This document shows, piece by piece, positions 7,300 to 19,384 of a DNA stretch of 64,000 nt (within the stretch, counting starts at the first letter, position 1; every line of letters begins with the position of its first letter). The translations under genes and the position numbers were made by a program. Source of the stretch: Planctomycetota bacterium. Its GTDB lineage: Bacteria; Planctomycetota; UBA1135; GCA-002686595. The stretch covers positions 1 to 64,000 of the forward strand of contig JACRIN010000042.1 of NCBI GenBank assembly GCA_016220085.1, read 5' to 3'. The notes below the pieces were generated by a model. It saw only the letters and a program-made list of their open reading frames with translations, was not told the origin of the DNA and ran no database searches.

Positions 7300-9524
7300 G
7301 CGCACACCTTGCGAGCCATCGCGATGATCTCGTCCTCGCCGACGAGCATCGCGGCGGTTGCGGAGCCGAGCGGCACGTAGCAGTCCGCCGCGCGCACCGA
7401 GCCCGCGACGCCGTTGAAGCCCGCCTCCGCGAGGCCCGCGACGATCGCGTCGGCGATGCCGCCGCCGGTCGCGCGGCATTCGTCGACGACGAGCAAGTGC
7501 TCGCATGCCGCGAGGTGCGTCGCGATCGCTTCCATCGGCAACGGATTCAGCCAACGCAGGTCGAGCACGCGCGCTTGGATGCCGAACTCCTCCTTCAAGC
7601 GCTTCGCGGCGCGCAGCGCGAGCCGCAGGCCGTTCGCGTAGGAGACCAGCAGCAACTGGAAGTGGTCCGCGTGGTACACGCCGACTTCGCCGGGCAGGAT
7701 CGCTTGCTCGGGCGGCGGGTACTCGAACAGCCATTGGTGGTCGCCGTCGGCGTAGAGGTCGCGCTCGTGGTAGAGAGCGATCGGCTCGAGGAAGCACACG
7801 ACGCGGCCGCATTCCTTCGCGACGGTCAGCGCGCCGCGCAGCAGCTTCGCGGCGTCGTCGCCGCGCGACGGCGTCGCGAGGATCAAGCCGGGGATGTCGC
7901 GGAGCGCGCCGATCGAGTTGTCGTTGTGGAAGTGGCCGCCGAAACCCTTCTGGTAGCCGAGCCCTTGCACGCGCACGACCATCGGGTTGGTGAACTGGCC
8001 GGCGGAGAAATAGGAGAGCGAGCACGCCTCGCCGCGCAATTGATCGAGCGCGTTGTGGATGTACGCGAGGTACTGGATCTCCGGCACCGGCAGGATGCCG
8101 ACGTGCGCGAGGCCCTGGGCTAGACCGAGGATCGACGTCTCGTCGAGCAGCGAATCGAACACGCGCGCGACGCCGAAGCGCTTCTGCAGTCCCGCGGTGA
8201 TGCTGTAGACGCCGCCCTTCTTGCCGACGTCCTCGCCGAACAGCACGAGCTCCGGCCGCGCCGCGAGCTCGTCCGCGAGCGCCGCATTGACGTGCGCGGC
8301 CATCGTCTTCTTCGTGGCGCTGGTGACGAGCTCGGGGAGCACCTCGAACGCGCGCCGGCGCTTCTCGGGGTCGCGCGGGACCGCCGCGGCGCTTGCGCAG
8401 CGTTCGGCGTCGTAGGGCGCGAGCGGCGCGACGATCTCCTCGCGCGTGACGAGCTTCGGCCGGCCCGCGGCTTCCTCGGCCGCGGCCATCACGCGCGCTC
8501 GGACGTCGGCGACCAGCGCGCGGAGCTCGTCGGGCGTCGCCGCGCCGGTCTCGATCAGTCGCTTGGCGTTCCGGAGCACCGGGTCGCGCGCTTCGACCGC
8601 TTCGATCTCGTCGTGCGTGTGATAGGTGGTCTCGACGTCGCTGCCGGCGTGCCCCCAGAGGCGCACGGTTTCGAGGTGCAGGAACGTCGGCGTGCGCGTG
8701 CGACGACAGCTCTCGATCGCCTGCGCGGTCGCGTCGTGGATCTCGTCGAGCTCGCCGGCGGCCTGGAAGTAGTCGAGGTACGGCAAGCGCGCGGCGGTGT
8801 CGGCGATCCAGCCCTTCGGCGTCTCGACCGAGATGCCGATGCCGTTGTCCTCGCACACGAAGAGCACGGGCACCGGCGCACCGCGCCGTTTCGCCCAGCG
8901 CGCGGAGTGGATGCCCGCGAGCGCCGTCGCGTGGTTGAAGGAAGCGTCGCCGAAGCTGCAGCAGACGATCGAGTCGGCCGCCAGGTCGTTCGCGACGCCC
9001 AAGCGACGCGCGAGGCCGATCGCGACCGCCATGCCGCTCGCCTTGGGCAGATGCGAAGCGATCGTCGAGGTCTGCGGCGGGACCCAGAGCTCGCGCGAAC
9101 CCCAAACTTTGTGGCGGCCGTGCGAGATCGGATCGTCCTTCGACGCGACCAGCGACAGCAGCGTGTCGAACACCGGCGTCGAGCCCGGCAATTTCCGGCT
9201 GCGCGCCATCATCAAAGCGCCGGAGCGGTAGTGGAGCACGCAAGGATCGTCGAGGCGCAGCAGCGCGCCCAGGCACGCGTTGTTCTCGTGGCCGGCGCTG
9301 CCGATCGTGTAGAAGCTGCGCCCGGTGCGCTTGAGCTCGCGGGCGGCGACGTCGAGCGCGCGGCTCTCGAGTTGGCATTCGAAGAGCCCGACAGCCGCGC
9401 GAGCGCTCAAGCCGCTACCCTCACGGAGCGGCGCGTCGTCGTCGAGGAGCTCGGGAGGCGCGACGGCTTGCTCGAGGTAGGCGTCGAGGTTCGACTCGAC
9501 TGCGGCGACGCGGTTGGTGGTCAC
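7296..9524 (-). CDS. 2-oxoacid dehydrogenase E1, fused alpha and beta subunits
   Basis: 742 residues from a GTG at 9524. The frame is open to 9707 but that part is atypical; no start has a good Shine-Dalgarno site. The N-terminal half is the E1-alpha thiamine-diphosphate domain: GSAGHENNACLGALLR near residue 70, and the TPP motif GDASFN near residue 193 ending in DNGIGIS. The second half, from about residue 410, is the E1-beta transketolase-like domain (ELVLFGEDVGKKGG, GLGYQKGFGGHFHNDNS). Single-chain alpha-beta E1s decarboxylate pyruvate or branched-chain 2-oxoacids and pass the acyl group to a lipoyl E2. No E2 or E3 is in the window. Its stop overlaps the first mini-ORF. A FabD-like acyltransferase is next in the operon, which suggests the acyl product may enter a carrier-protein pathway (inference). 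Confidence 0.88.
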   Translation of the reverse strand: MTTNRVAAVESNLDAYLEQAVAPPELLDDDAPLREGSGLSARAAVGLFECQLESRALDVAARELKRTGRSFYTIGSAGHENNACLGALLRLDDPCVLHYRSGALMMARSRKLPGSTPVFDTLLSLVASKDDPISHGRHKVWGSRELWVPPQTSTIASHLPKASGMAVAIGLARRLGVANDLAADSIVCCSFGDASFNHATALAGIHSARWAKRRGAPVPVLFVCEDNGIGISVETPKGWIADTAARLPYLDYFQAAGELDEIHDATAQAIESCRRTRTPTFLHLETVRLWGHAGSDVETTYHTHDEIEAVEARDPVLRNAKRLIETGAATPDELRALVADVRARVMAAAEEAAGRPKLVTREEIVAPLAPYDAERCASAAAVPRDPEKRRRAFEVLPELVTSATKKTMAAHVNAALADELAARPELVLFGEDVGKKGGVYSITAGLQKRFGVARVFDSLLDETSILGLAQGLAHVGILPVPEIQYLAYIHNALDQLRGEACSLSYFSAGQFTNPMVVRVQGLGYQKGFGGHFHNDNSIGALRDIPGLILATPSRGDDAAKLLRGALTVAKECGRVVCFLEPIALYHERDLYADGDHQWLFEYPPPEQAILPGEVGVYHADHFQLLLVSYANGLRLALRAAKRLKEEFGIQARVLDLRWLNPLPMEAIATHLAACEHLLVVDECRATGGGIADAIVAGLAEAGFNGVAGSVRAADCYVPLGSATAAMLVGEDEIIAMARKVCA

Positions 9525-9746
9525 GGGGAGCTCGAGCGCGGAGGAGTATGAGGTAGTCGAATGGAACGCGAGCGCGAGAAGCGAGGGGCGAGAAGGGTTT
9601 CGCGGGCGGGCAACGGTGTCAAGCCCGGCGCGACGGCATCGGAAAGCTCTTCCGGCCTCGCCGCGAACGCTTCGTCGGCAAAAGGGGCCGCTGCGCTCCA
9701 CGCGCAAGCGAGCGAGGTCCGAAAAGAGCCCCTCGCCCCGGTCCCC

Positions 9747-12467
<2,721 letters not shown>

Positions 12468-12470
12468 GTC

Positions 12471-12557
12471 GCTTCGGCACCGCGCGCTTCTTCGGCGCCG
12501 CGCGTTCCTTTGGCGCCGAGCGCTTCTTAGGTGCCGCGCGAGTCTTCGGCGCCGCGC
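12471..12557. repeat. 18-bp tandem repeat after the glucosidase gene
   Basis: About five imperfect units of GCTTCTTCGGCGCCGCGC, starting a few bases past the TGA of the glucosidase gene. Read on the plus strand it would give FFGAAR-type hexapeptides, on the minus strand AAPKKR-type ones. Neither frame has a credible start or continuing domain, so it is treated as a non-coding minisatellite. Confidence 0.75.
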
Positions 12558-12770
12558 ATGGCTCGGCGGATTCGTCGCTGACACGTCCGTGGGCGGCGCG
12601 CAGCGCGAGCACTTCGTCGCGAAGCACTTTCGCGCACCGCGAGCGTCTACGATCTGGACGTCGGGGCTCACATTGCAGCTCGACGATCGAGCGACGGATC
12701 CGTCGAACGCGAAGCCGCCGCGCAGAGGGAGCGTTAGGATCGATCGCCGTCCCCTTCAGGAGATTCGATC

Positions 12771-14123
12771 GTGCAAGCCAACCTCGCGGCAACCCGTGTC
12801 CTTCCCGTGCTTCTCTGCGCGCTCGCGTTGCCGGCGCCCGCGGACGCGCAGCTCTCCGGCGAGCGCGCGATTCCGTTCGGCGCGCACGCGAACGCCGAAT
12901 GGGTTCGCCGTTTCGACAACGGCATCCAGGGCCACGACAACGCCGGCGCGGTCGCCGTCGACTCGCAGGGCAACGTGATCGTCGTCGGCTCGAGCCTCGA
13001 TCAATACGGTGCGGCGTTCCTGTACGACACGACGACGCTCAAGTACACGCCCGGCGGCACGCTGCTCTGGCAACAGCGCTATCACGGCCCCGGCTCCGGC
13101 TTCGCCAGCTCCCCGATCGACGTCGCGACCGATGCTTTCGACTCGATCTACGTGTTGGCGAACGATCCAGGCTCGTCGAGCAATCAGGACATCCTGCTGA
13201 TCAAGTACGACACGAACGGTCAACAGCAGTGGCTTCAGCGCTTCGACAACAACTGGTCCGAGAACGCGGTCGCGTTGGCGATCGACGCGTCGGGTGACGT
13301 CTACGTCGCGGCGAACTCGTACTACGCCGGCAACGTGACCGACATCGTGCTCTTGAAGTACGACGCGAACGGCAACGCGCTCTGGAATCGCAACTGGCAC
13401 GGCGGCTTCGGCACCGATTGGCCGGTCGGCCTCGCGCTCGATCCGCACGGGAACGTGGACGTCGTCGGCAACACGATCAACGTCTCGGCGGGCACGAACT
13501 TCGACTGGGTCGTGCTCGAGTACGATCCGTCGGGAACGCTGCTGTGGACGAAGAAGCTCGCCGGCGCGCTGCTCGCTCCCGACTACGCGAACGCGATGGC
13601 GGTCGCACCGAACGGAGACGTGTACGCGACCGGTTACTTGGTCCAGACCGCCGGCAACGCGCACCACACGACCGCCCGCTGGAACGACGCGGGCACGCTG
13701 GTGTGGTCGAGCACTTTCGCGGCGCCGTCCGGCGGCGGCAAGTCGATCGGTTTCGATGCGCTCGGGCGCGCGTACGTCGCCGGGCAAGCCGGCCTCGTCG
13801 CGTACGACATGCTCGGCACCGTGCGTTGGCAACGCGTGTTCACGATCTCCGGAGCCTCGTGGTCGACCGCGAACTTCATCGCGCCGCTTTCCGCCGGACG
13901 CTTCGCCGTGTGCGGTTCGGGTTGGTTCAGCGGCCCGGGCAACGAGTTCGCCATCGAGGTCTACGACGTCGCCGGGCACGAGCTCGAGGAGCTGGTGATC
14001 GGTCCGCCGAACGCCGGCAGTCCGAGCAACTTCTGGGCGCAAGGCAACACGCTCTACCTCCACGGCGGCGGCACCAACGGCCACGATCAGGATCTGCTGA
14101 CCGCGAAGATCTCGGTGCATTGA
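12771..14123 (+). CDS. Secreted SBBP-type beta-propeller protein
   Basis: 450 residues from a GTG at 12771, preceded by a good CAGGAG Shine-Dalgarno site 8 bases upstream. Residues 1-27 are a signal peptide ending ALPAPADAQ. The rest consists of about seven repeated units of the form 'DSQGNVIVVGSS...LLIKYDTNGQQQW', as in SBBP (beta-propeller) proteins of secreted bacterial repeats. Repeats of this type bind ligands or partners outside the cytoplasm; there is no catalytic domain. The next gene starts 7 bp downstream on the same strand, so the two probably form an operon. Confidence 0.85.
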   Translation: MQANLAATRVLPVLLCALALPAPADAQLSGERAIPFGAHANAEWVRRFDNGIQGHDNAGAVAVDSQGNVIVVGSSLDQYGAAFLYDTTTLKYTPGGTLLWQQRYHGPGSGFASSPIDVATDAFDSIYVLANDPGSSSNQDILLIKYDTNGQQQWLQRFDNNWSENAVALAIDASGDVYVAANSYYAGNVTDIVLLKYDANGNALWNRNWHGGFGTDWPVGLALDPHGNVDVVGNTINVSAGTNFDWVVLEYDPSGTLLWTKKLAGALLAPDYANAMAVAPNGDVYATGYLVQTAGNAHHTTARWNDAGTLVWSSTFAAPSGGGKSIGFDALGRAYVAGQAGLVAYDMLGTVRWQRVFTISGASWSTANFIAPLSAGRFAVCGSGWFSGPGNEFAIEVYDVAGHELEELVIGPPNAGSPSNFWAQGNTLYLHGGGTNGHDQDLLTAKISVH

Positions 14124-14130
14124 TCCGCGC

Positions 14131-15519
14131 GTGCGTTGCGTGACCTTCGGCGGCCGCGCGCTGTGGCTCGGGCTCGCGGCGATCGGCTGCGCGTGCCGGA
14201 CCGAGCTCCCGGCCCAGCCTCTGCTCGTTCCCGAGGACCGCGCGTTCCTCGAAGGACTCGCTCGCGACGTCGTCGAAGCCTCGCGAGTGCCGGTGGGCGA
14301 GAGCGCGGGCGGCCAGGGTCCGAACTCGACGGGGCGCACGCTGATCCGGCCCGGCGGGCGCGAGGACTACCCGGCGTTCTGGATTCGCGATTACGCGATG
14401 TCGCTCGATTGCGGGGTGGTGCCGGGCTCCGAGCAGCTGCCGCTCCTGCTGTTGACCGCTGCGGCTCAATCGATCACCGCCGCGCCGCGCGAGCTCGCGA
14501 GCGGGAGTTGCGTGCCGTCGGGCTCGATCCCCGACCACATCACGTTCCGCGGCGTGCCGATCTTCTTCCCCGGCACGCTCGACGACGACGAGCACCAAGG
14601 CGGCGAGCTCTGGGGCCGCCTTCCGCCGCTCGACGACGCGTTCTACTTCGTGCACATGGCGCGCGAGTACGTGCGTGCGACCGGCGACCTCTCGATCTGG
14701 ACGCGCGAAGTCGACGGTCACGCGCTCGCGGAGCGGCTGTGGTTCGCGGTGTCGATGCCGCCGCGCGGCGCGGAGTCTCCGTTGGTGCGTGTCGCGGCGG
14801 ACGAGCGCGGCGTCGGATTCGGCTTCGACGATTCGGTCACGCACACCGGCGAGCTGCTGTTCGCGAGCGCGCTCGCGTACCAAGCGTTCGAGGAGCTCGG
14901 CGAACTCTGTCGCCTTGCCGCGGAGCGCTCGCCCGCGCGCGAACGCGAGCTCGCGGACGCCGAACGCTGCGCTGCGATCGCCGCGGAGCTGCGAACCGCG
15001 CTCGGGGCGACCTTCGCGACGCCGAGCGGTCTGTTGCGCGCATCGACCGGCACTAGCAGCCAACCCGACGTTTGGGGGACCGCGTTCGCCGTCTACGTCG
15101 GGGCGCTGGAGCCGGACGTCGAGGCTCGCGCGTGCGCCGCGCTCGCGCGCGAGTACACGAACGGCCACATCGCGTGGCGCGGATCGATCCGCCACGTGCC
15201 GACGAACGCCGACGCGCGCGCGGACTCCGCGTGGGAGCGCTCGCTCGCGCCGCTCAACCGCTATCAAAACGGAGCGTACTGGAGCACGCCGACCGGTTGG
15301 GTCGCGTACGCGCTCGCGAAGCAGGATCGCGAGCTCGCTGCGCGCCTCTTTCGCGAACTCGTCGCCGATCTGCGCGCCGGCGACTTCCGCAAGGGCGCCG
15401 AGTTCGGAGCACCGTGGGAGTGTCAGCACCCCGACGGCGACCATCGTCAGAATCCGATCTACATGACCAGCGTCACTTGTCCGCTCGCGGCGCTGCAGAG
15501 GCTCGAATCCGGACGGTGA
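14131..15519 (+). CDS. Six-hairpin glycosidase-like lipoprotein
   Basis: 462 residues from a GTG at 14131. The N-terminus is hydrophobic with LAAIGCAC, a possible lipobox with Cys about residue 20-22. The body has aromatic-rich helices and motifs of (alpha/alpha)6 glycosidases: DYPAFWIRDYAMSLDCG, DHITFRG, PPLDDAFYFVHMAREY, GYxS-like NGAYWSTPTGW and a C-terminal EFGAPWECQHPDGD. This resembles amylo-1,6-glucosidase and GH-type six-hairpin enzymes, but I cannot assign a GH family. WIRDYAM (Asp) and APWECQHPDG (Glu) are candidate catalytic segments. It lies in an apparent operon with the upstream propeller protein, consistent with a surface or periplasmic glycan-processing role (inference). Confidence 0.7.
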   Translation: MRCVTFGGRALWLGLAAIGCACRTELPAQPLLVPEDRAFLEGLARDVVEASRVPVGESAGGQGPNSTGRTLIRPGGREDYPAFWIRDYAMSLDCGVVPGSEQLPLLLLTAAAQSITAAPRELASGSCVPSGSIPDHITFRGVPIFFPGTLDDDEHQGGELWGRLPPLDDAFYFVHMAREYVRATGDLSIWTREVDGHALAERLWFAVSMPPRGAESPLVRVAADERGVGFGFDDSVTHTGELLFASALAYQAFEELGELCRLAAERSPARERELADAERCAAIAAELRTALGATFATPSGLLRASTGTSSQPDVWGTAFAVYVGALEPDVEARACAALAREYTNGHIAWRGSIRHVPTNADARADSAWERSLAPLNRYQNGAYWSTPTGWVAYALAKQDRELAARLFRELVADLRAGDFRKGAEFGAPWECQHPDGDHRQNPIYMTSVTCPLAALQRLESGR

Positions 15520-15556
15520 ACTTGCGCCGTCGGTCGGGTGCTTCGCGGCAAGCGCG

Positions 15557-16090
15557 GTGAAGTCGCGCGTCTACGCCGACGAGCCGCATCGGCTCCAAAT
15601 CGACGGCACGCACAACGCCATGCGCTACGCGCCGGGCGACGCGACGTCGACGTTGTTCGGCGGCAACTCGGAACGGCGAGGGCCGGTGTGGTTCCCGGCC
15701 GACGTCCTCTCGATCGAAGCGCTGGAGTGTGGTCACCACTTCCATGGTGGCGAGCTTCACGCCGAGCGCCCGACGGGCTCGGGGAAGTGCCTCGAGCTGC
15801 GCCAGGTCGCCGAGGGGCTCTCGTGCCGCCTCGCGCGGCTCTTCCTGCCCGACGCGAAGGGCGCGCGTCCGTGCCGCGGCGCCGACGCGCGCTTCGCGCA
15901 CGATTCGCACTGGAAGGAGCTCGTGCTTTTCCACGAGTACTTCCACGGCGAAGAAGGCCACGGCCTCGGCGCGAGCCAACAGACCAGGTGAACCGCGTTG
16001 GTCGCGACGCTGCTCGACGACCTCGGTCGGCAAGCGCCCGTCGTGAGCGCGAAGCGAGCGCCGCGCGGGACTCCGGCGCGCAAGTGCTGA
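15557..16090 (+). pseudogene. Decayed duplicate of the GH63 glucosidase C-terminus
   Basis: The translation starts [15 protein letters not shown] and parallels residues from about 730 to the end of the 9747-12467 product: [31 protein letters not shown] and GLGAS are all retained. A TGA at 15989-15991 replaces the Trp of the GW pair in the parent. After it the same frame resumes as [13 protein letters not shown] and ends at a TGA at 16088-16090. Conserved residues are lost (NW to ER after FGGNS, YHH to CGHH). It has no N-terminal domain. This is a partial gene copy of about 530 bp inserted after the six-hairpin glycosidase gene, with no sign of function. Confidence 0.85.
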
Positions 16091-16170
16091 ACCGCGGAGG
16101 GGCGCCACGTCCTCCAGGACCTGGGCACGCGCGGCCCGCGCGGCGCGGCGCGGTCGTGATCGGCGTGCGC

Positions 16171-18078
16171 TTACGGCTGCCCGTCGTCCGCGTCGTCGAC
16201 CACGCTTTGGATCGCGGCTTGGATCGACTTGCGATGCAGGTTGCCGAGGTGGCCGCCGGCGGGGAAGAAGCGCGCGCGCTCGCCCAGCACCGACTTCAGC
16301 CACTCGAGGTCCTCGGGGCGCAACAGGAAGTCGTTCTCGTTCGCGAAGACTCGCACGCGGTCGTTGCTCGCCAGGCCCGCCTCGATCGCGCGTAGGTCGC
16401 AGCGCGAGAAGATCGTCCGCCCACCGGCTTCGTCGAACGAGATGCCGAGGTCCTTGGTCGCGAGGTACGGCAGGGCGAACGCGTACATGTACTCCATGTA
16501 CGAATACTCCGACGCCTCGCAAAACGCCGGCGCGCGCCGCAAGCGCGAGCGAGGGGTCTGGAGGACGCCGAGGTCGTGGCTCTCCTGCGTCTGCAGCAAC
16601 AGGAACTGGAGGTCCATGCGGAACGAAAGTCCGATCAGGAACTCCGCTTCGAGGCGCGTGAAGGGCAAGGCGACGCCGGGCTCGAGCTCGCCATGGCTGA
16701 GGTAGAGCACCTTGGCGAAGATCTCGTCGATCTTGGCGTCGCGTTCTTCCACGGGGAACACCAGCGGCGCGTTGTAGAAGCGGTCGAGCTGCTCCAACGC
16801 GTGCTCGAAGGTCACCGCGGGGTCGAGCGCAACGTAGATGTCGAATCGGAGCAGCCCGTCGGCGACGCGCTCGCGCTCGTTCGCGGCGATGAAGAGCGTC
16901 AGGAACGCGCCCAGCGAGATCCCGGCGAGCCGTTTGGACGTGAACGCGTCCGGACGGAGGCTCGCGAGCCGCGCGTCGATCGCGGACAGCACGCGATGCA
17001 CGTCCAGCGAGTCGATCGGCGCGTAGCCAGGCAGGTCGACGCTCGACGCGAACTTGATGAACTCCCAGTTGGTCGGGTTCGAGATCGTCACGACCGAGTT
17101 CCCGTCGACGAACAGCAGCTCCGCGAGCGCGAGCGTCGCATCGCCGAGCCTATGCCCGCCGAGCCCGGGCAAGAGATAGACGAGCGGCGCGGGCTTCGGC
17201 TGGAGCCAAAGCGTGTACGGAAGCGCTTCGCCGGTCCACTCGATCGGGATCGACTCGGTCGAGCCATCGCTCGGGAACGCGAAGTCCTTCGGCGTCAGGA
17301 AGATCGCCTCGAGCGATTGCGTCGCGCTGCTGTCGTCGGACTGCCAGGAGAAATTCGACGCGTCGACTTCACGGTTGAGCGTGTTGACGGTGCGCGCGAG
17401 CTCGTACGCGTCGTAGTTGATCTCGACCAAGCGCAGCGCATCGTCGACCTGGTCGCTGATCGCGATGAAGCGCCGACCGAGCGCCGCGGGCGGGTAGTAC
17501 GTCGTCGGATCGGTGTACACGTCGGGGATCTGGCCGAGCCCGTCGCGCAGGCTGCTCGGACCGAGGATCGGCAGGTAGAGGTAGAGGCTGCGGCGCCACC
17601 CCCAAGTCGCGAGCGTCTGTCCGAAGTCCTCCGGATGCGGATGCAGGCCGAGCTGCGTCGCCGGATCGAACAGCCCGAGCAGTCCGACCGTGGTGTTGAG
17701 TGCGAACCGCGCCATCTCCTCGCTCGTCGCGTTCAACTTGCCCTGCAGCAGGTTGTTCACGAAGCGCGTCGGGAACAGGATGTTGTCGCCTGCTTTCGCG
17801 AGGTGCACGCGCACGGCCTGCGGCACGAGCAGGCGGTAGAAGCTCGCGAGCGGTGCGAACACGAAGCGCGTCAGCTGCAGATCGGCGAACGCGAGCACGC
17901 GGTTGGCGGGCTCGATCGGATCGTCGAAGTGCGGGAAGACGATCTCTTCGCGTTGGAGGTAGCTCGCGCCCGGCCCGTCGTAGCTCGACCAGTCCTTGCG
18001 CCGGACCGGCGAGGCGCACGCGGCTCCGAGGAGCATCGCGATCACGAGCGCGGCGAGCAGCGTTCGACTGTGTGTCAC
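16171..18078 (-). CDS. MlaA (VacJ)-like lipoprotein fused to an alpha/beta hydrolase
   Basis: 635 residues from a GTG at 18078 (MTHSRTLLAALV...GAACAS, a compact lipoprotein signal). ATG at 18144 gives 22 more residues and is an alternative. Residues about 40-250 match MlaA: DPIEPANRVLAFAD, FVNNLLQGKLNATSEEMARF, TVGLLGLFDPA, HPEDFGQTLATWGW, LPILGPSSLRDGLG, DVYTDP. MlaA sits in the outer membrane and removes mislocalised phospholipids. The second half is an alpha/beta hydrolase: YLLPGLGGHRLGD near the oxyanion region, nucleophile elbow GISLGA near residue 387, and a late His in FPAGGHLGNLHR. A lipid-transport domain joined to a putative lipase/esterase suggests coupled lipid extraction and cleavage (inference). 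No other mla genes are nearby. Confidence 0.82.
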   Translation of the reverse strand: MTHSRTLLAALVIAMLLGAACASPVRRKDWSSYDGPGASYLQREEIVFPHFDDPIEPANRVLAFADLQLTRFVFAPLASFYRLLVPQAVRVHLAKAGDNILFPTRFVNNLLQGKLNATSEEMARFALNTTVGLLGLFDPATQLGLHPHPEDFGQTLATWGWRRSLYLYLPILGPSSLRDGLGQIPDVYTDPTTYYPPAALGRRFIAISDQVDDALRLVEINYDAYELARTVNTLNREVDASNFSWQSDDSSATQSLEAIFLTPKDFAFPSDGSTESIPIEWTGEALPYTLWLQPKPAPLVYLLPGLGGHRLGDATLALAELLFVDGNSVVTISNPTNWEFIKFASSVDLPGYAPIDSLDVHRVLSAIDARLASLRPDAFTSKRLAGISLGAFLTLFIAANERERVADGLLRFDIYVALDPAVTFEHALEQLDRFYNAPLVFPVEERDAKIDEIFAKVLYLSHGELEPGVALPFTRLEAEFLIGLSFRMDLQFLLLQTQESHDLGVLQTPRSRLRRAPAFCEASEYSYMEYMYAFALPYLATKDLGISFDEAGGRTIFSRCDLRAIEAGLASNDRVRVFANENDFLLRPEDLEWLKSVLGERARFFPAGGHLGNLHRKSIQAAIQSVVDDADDGQP

Positions 18079-18484
18079 CGGGATCCGCGGAGCAGATGGC
18101 GAGAGGCGAGGCACGTTGGTTCGCTCGACGAGTTCGGTTCGCATCGAGATCGCCGATGCGCGGAGCGTAGCACGCGCGCTCTCGCCGCGAGCCCGCGAAG
18201 CCTTCGAGCGCACCCTGCGCATCCGGAGAGTCCGAAGAGTCGCTCGCGACGATCGGTGGCAATCTCATCGCCGTGCTCACGGCGCTCGCGCGCTGAAGGA
18301 GCGCAGTGGCGTCGACGAGCGACGGCCGTGGGAGCGCTTCGAGGTTCGAAGCCCATCGCGCGCTCGAAGGATTCGGTCGCCCGCGCTATGCGCAGCCTCG
18401 GACCTCGCCAGCGTCGTGCAGGGCGCCGAGCGGAAGCTGTTCGAGCGCGGGCGACCGGTTTGCGTGTCGCGGAAGGCGATGTCG
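18079..18484. other. Region without a supported gene
   Basis: About 400 bp between the MlaA-hydrolase gene and the stop of the disordered repeat protein. All six frames give Arg/Ser-rich translations with no family resemblance. No terminator-type hairpin or repeat is evident. Confidence 0.4.
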
Positions 18485-19204
18485 TCAGTCGTGCGCGGGC
18501 TCGCCGCCCTCGTCGACCGTTCTGTCGCGCGCCCGAGCGCCCGGCTCAGATCCACTGCGGCGGATTCGTGGAAGGCTGGTCACTGCCTCGGCGTCCGCGA
18601 CGACCCGCGCGTCCGCACCGCCCGAGTCATTGCGGCGAGTGGTTTCCCGTCGCACGTGCTCGTAGCCCGGCGGCTCGTACTCGGCGAGCGAGAACCGCGT
18701 GTAGCGTCGTTCGAAGCGCGCATCGAGCGCCAGCGAGCGCGAATCCCCCGGGTCCACACGGTCCACACGGTCCACACGGTCCACACGGTCCACACGGTCC
18801 ACACGGTCCCCTCGGTCGCCTCGGTCGCCTCGGGCCCCCGGTTCCCCTGGGCCGTCGGGGATCGGCCTCACCGATTCCGTCGACCAACTCCTGTCCGATG
18901 CTTCGGCGCCGTCGTCGGACATGCGGTCCTGCTCGGCGCGCGACACGTCGGCTTGCTCGGCGGACTGATCGTGCTGGAGGCGCGGTTCGGCGTCGTGCAG
19001 GCCGGGCGCGTCGACTTCCGGGTCGCCCGCGAAGCCGTGGCGTCGCGCGTAGCTCCCGCGGACGTAGTCGCGTTCGTCGTAGGGATCGCGTCGGTGCGAT
19101 CGAATCACTCGCTCGGGCGGTTGGTTCGCGGATCTCCGCTCGACACCGTTCGCGGTCGAGCGCGTGGCGCGGCGTCGGCGTTCGTCGGGATCGCGTTGAT
19201 GCAT
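18485..19204 (-). CDS. Hydrophilic, probably disordered protein with DRV repeats
   Basis: 239 residues from the ATG at 19204, which has a GAGGA site about 6 bases upstream; the ATG at 19303 lacks one. The protein is rich in Arg, Asp and Glu ([20 protein letters not shown]). It has a central [13 protein letters not shown] tract encoded by a 9-bp minisatellite, and a C-terminal stretch [18 protein letters not shown]. No enzyme domain or signal peptide is present. The composition resembles stress-associated disordered proteins that travel with CsbD and PRC-barrel genes, both of which occur as remnants just upstream (inference). Family unknown. Confidence 0.55.
   Translation of the reverse strand: MHQRDPDERRRRATRSTANGVERRSANQPPERVIRSHRRDPYDERDYVRGSYARRHGFAGDPEVDAPGLHDAEPRLQHDQSAEQADVSRAEQDRMSDDGAEASDRSWSTESVRPIPDGPGEPGARGDRGDRGDRVDRVDRVDRVDRVDRVDPGDSRSLALDARFERRYTRFSLAEYEPPGYEHVRRETTRRNDSGGADARVVADAEAVTSLPRIRRSGSEPGARARDRTVDEGGEPAHD
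18751..18831. repeat. 9-bp minisatellite inside the disordered-protein gene
   Basis: Six identical copies of GGTCCACAC (18751-18804) followed by three variants (GGTCCCCTC, GGTCGCCTC twice). Being a multiple of three it keeps the frame, giving DRV/DRG triplets in the minus-strand gene. It is a likely site of copy-number variation between strains. Confidence 0.95.
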
Positions 19205-19384
19205 GGGCGTCCTCGTGGTGTCGATGGTTTCGAGCGGGGGTCGACGACACGGCGTCGTGCGACGATCGGAGCGTTCAACTGGTGTGCCTTCGACAGTCCG
19301 CATGGGCGCCGGCGCGCCGCACCTGGAGGCCCGAGACTTTCTTCAAAGCTCTGCCGGCCAAGCGCTGAGACTCGTCGCGCCGCC

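Noticed and set aside
15989..15991. TGA in the glucosidase fragment as selenocysteine
   Set aside because: The residue replaced is Trp in the parent, no SECIS-like hairpin checked as convincing, and the fragment lacks its N-terminal domain.
18751..18831. Possible CRISPR array from nine short repeats
   Set aside because: Units are 9 bp and directly adjacent with no spacers, no leader and no cas genes. It is a coding minisatellite.
16576..19368. 930-codon plus-strand ORF over the MlaA-hydrolase gene
   Set aside because: Antisense to a gene with clear domains; the C-terminal HGPHGPHGP tract is the minisatellite read in another frame.
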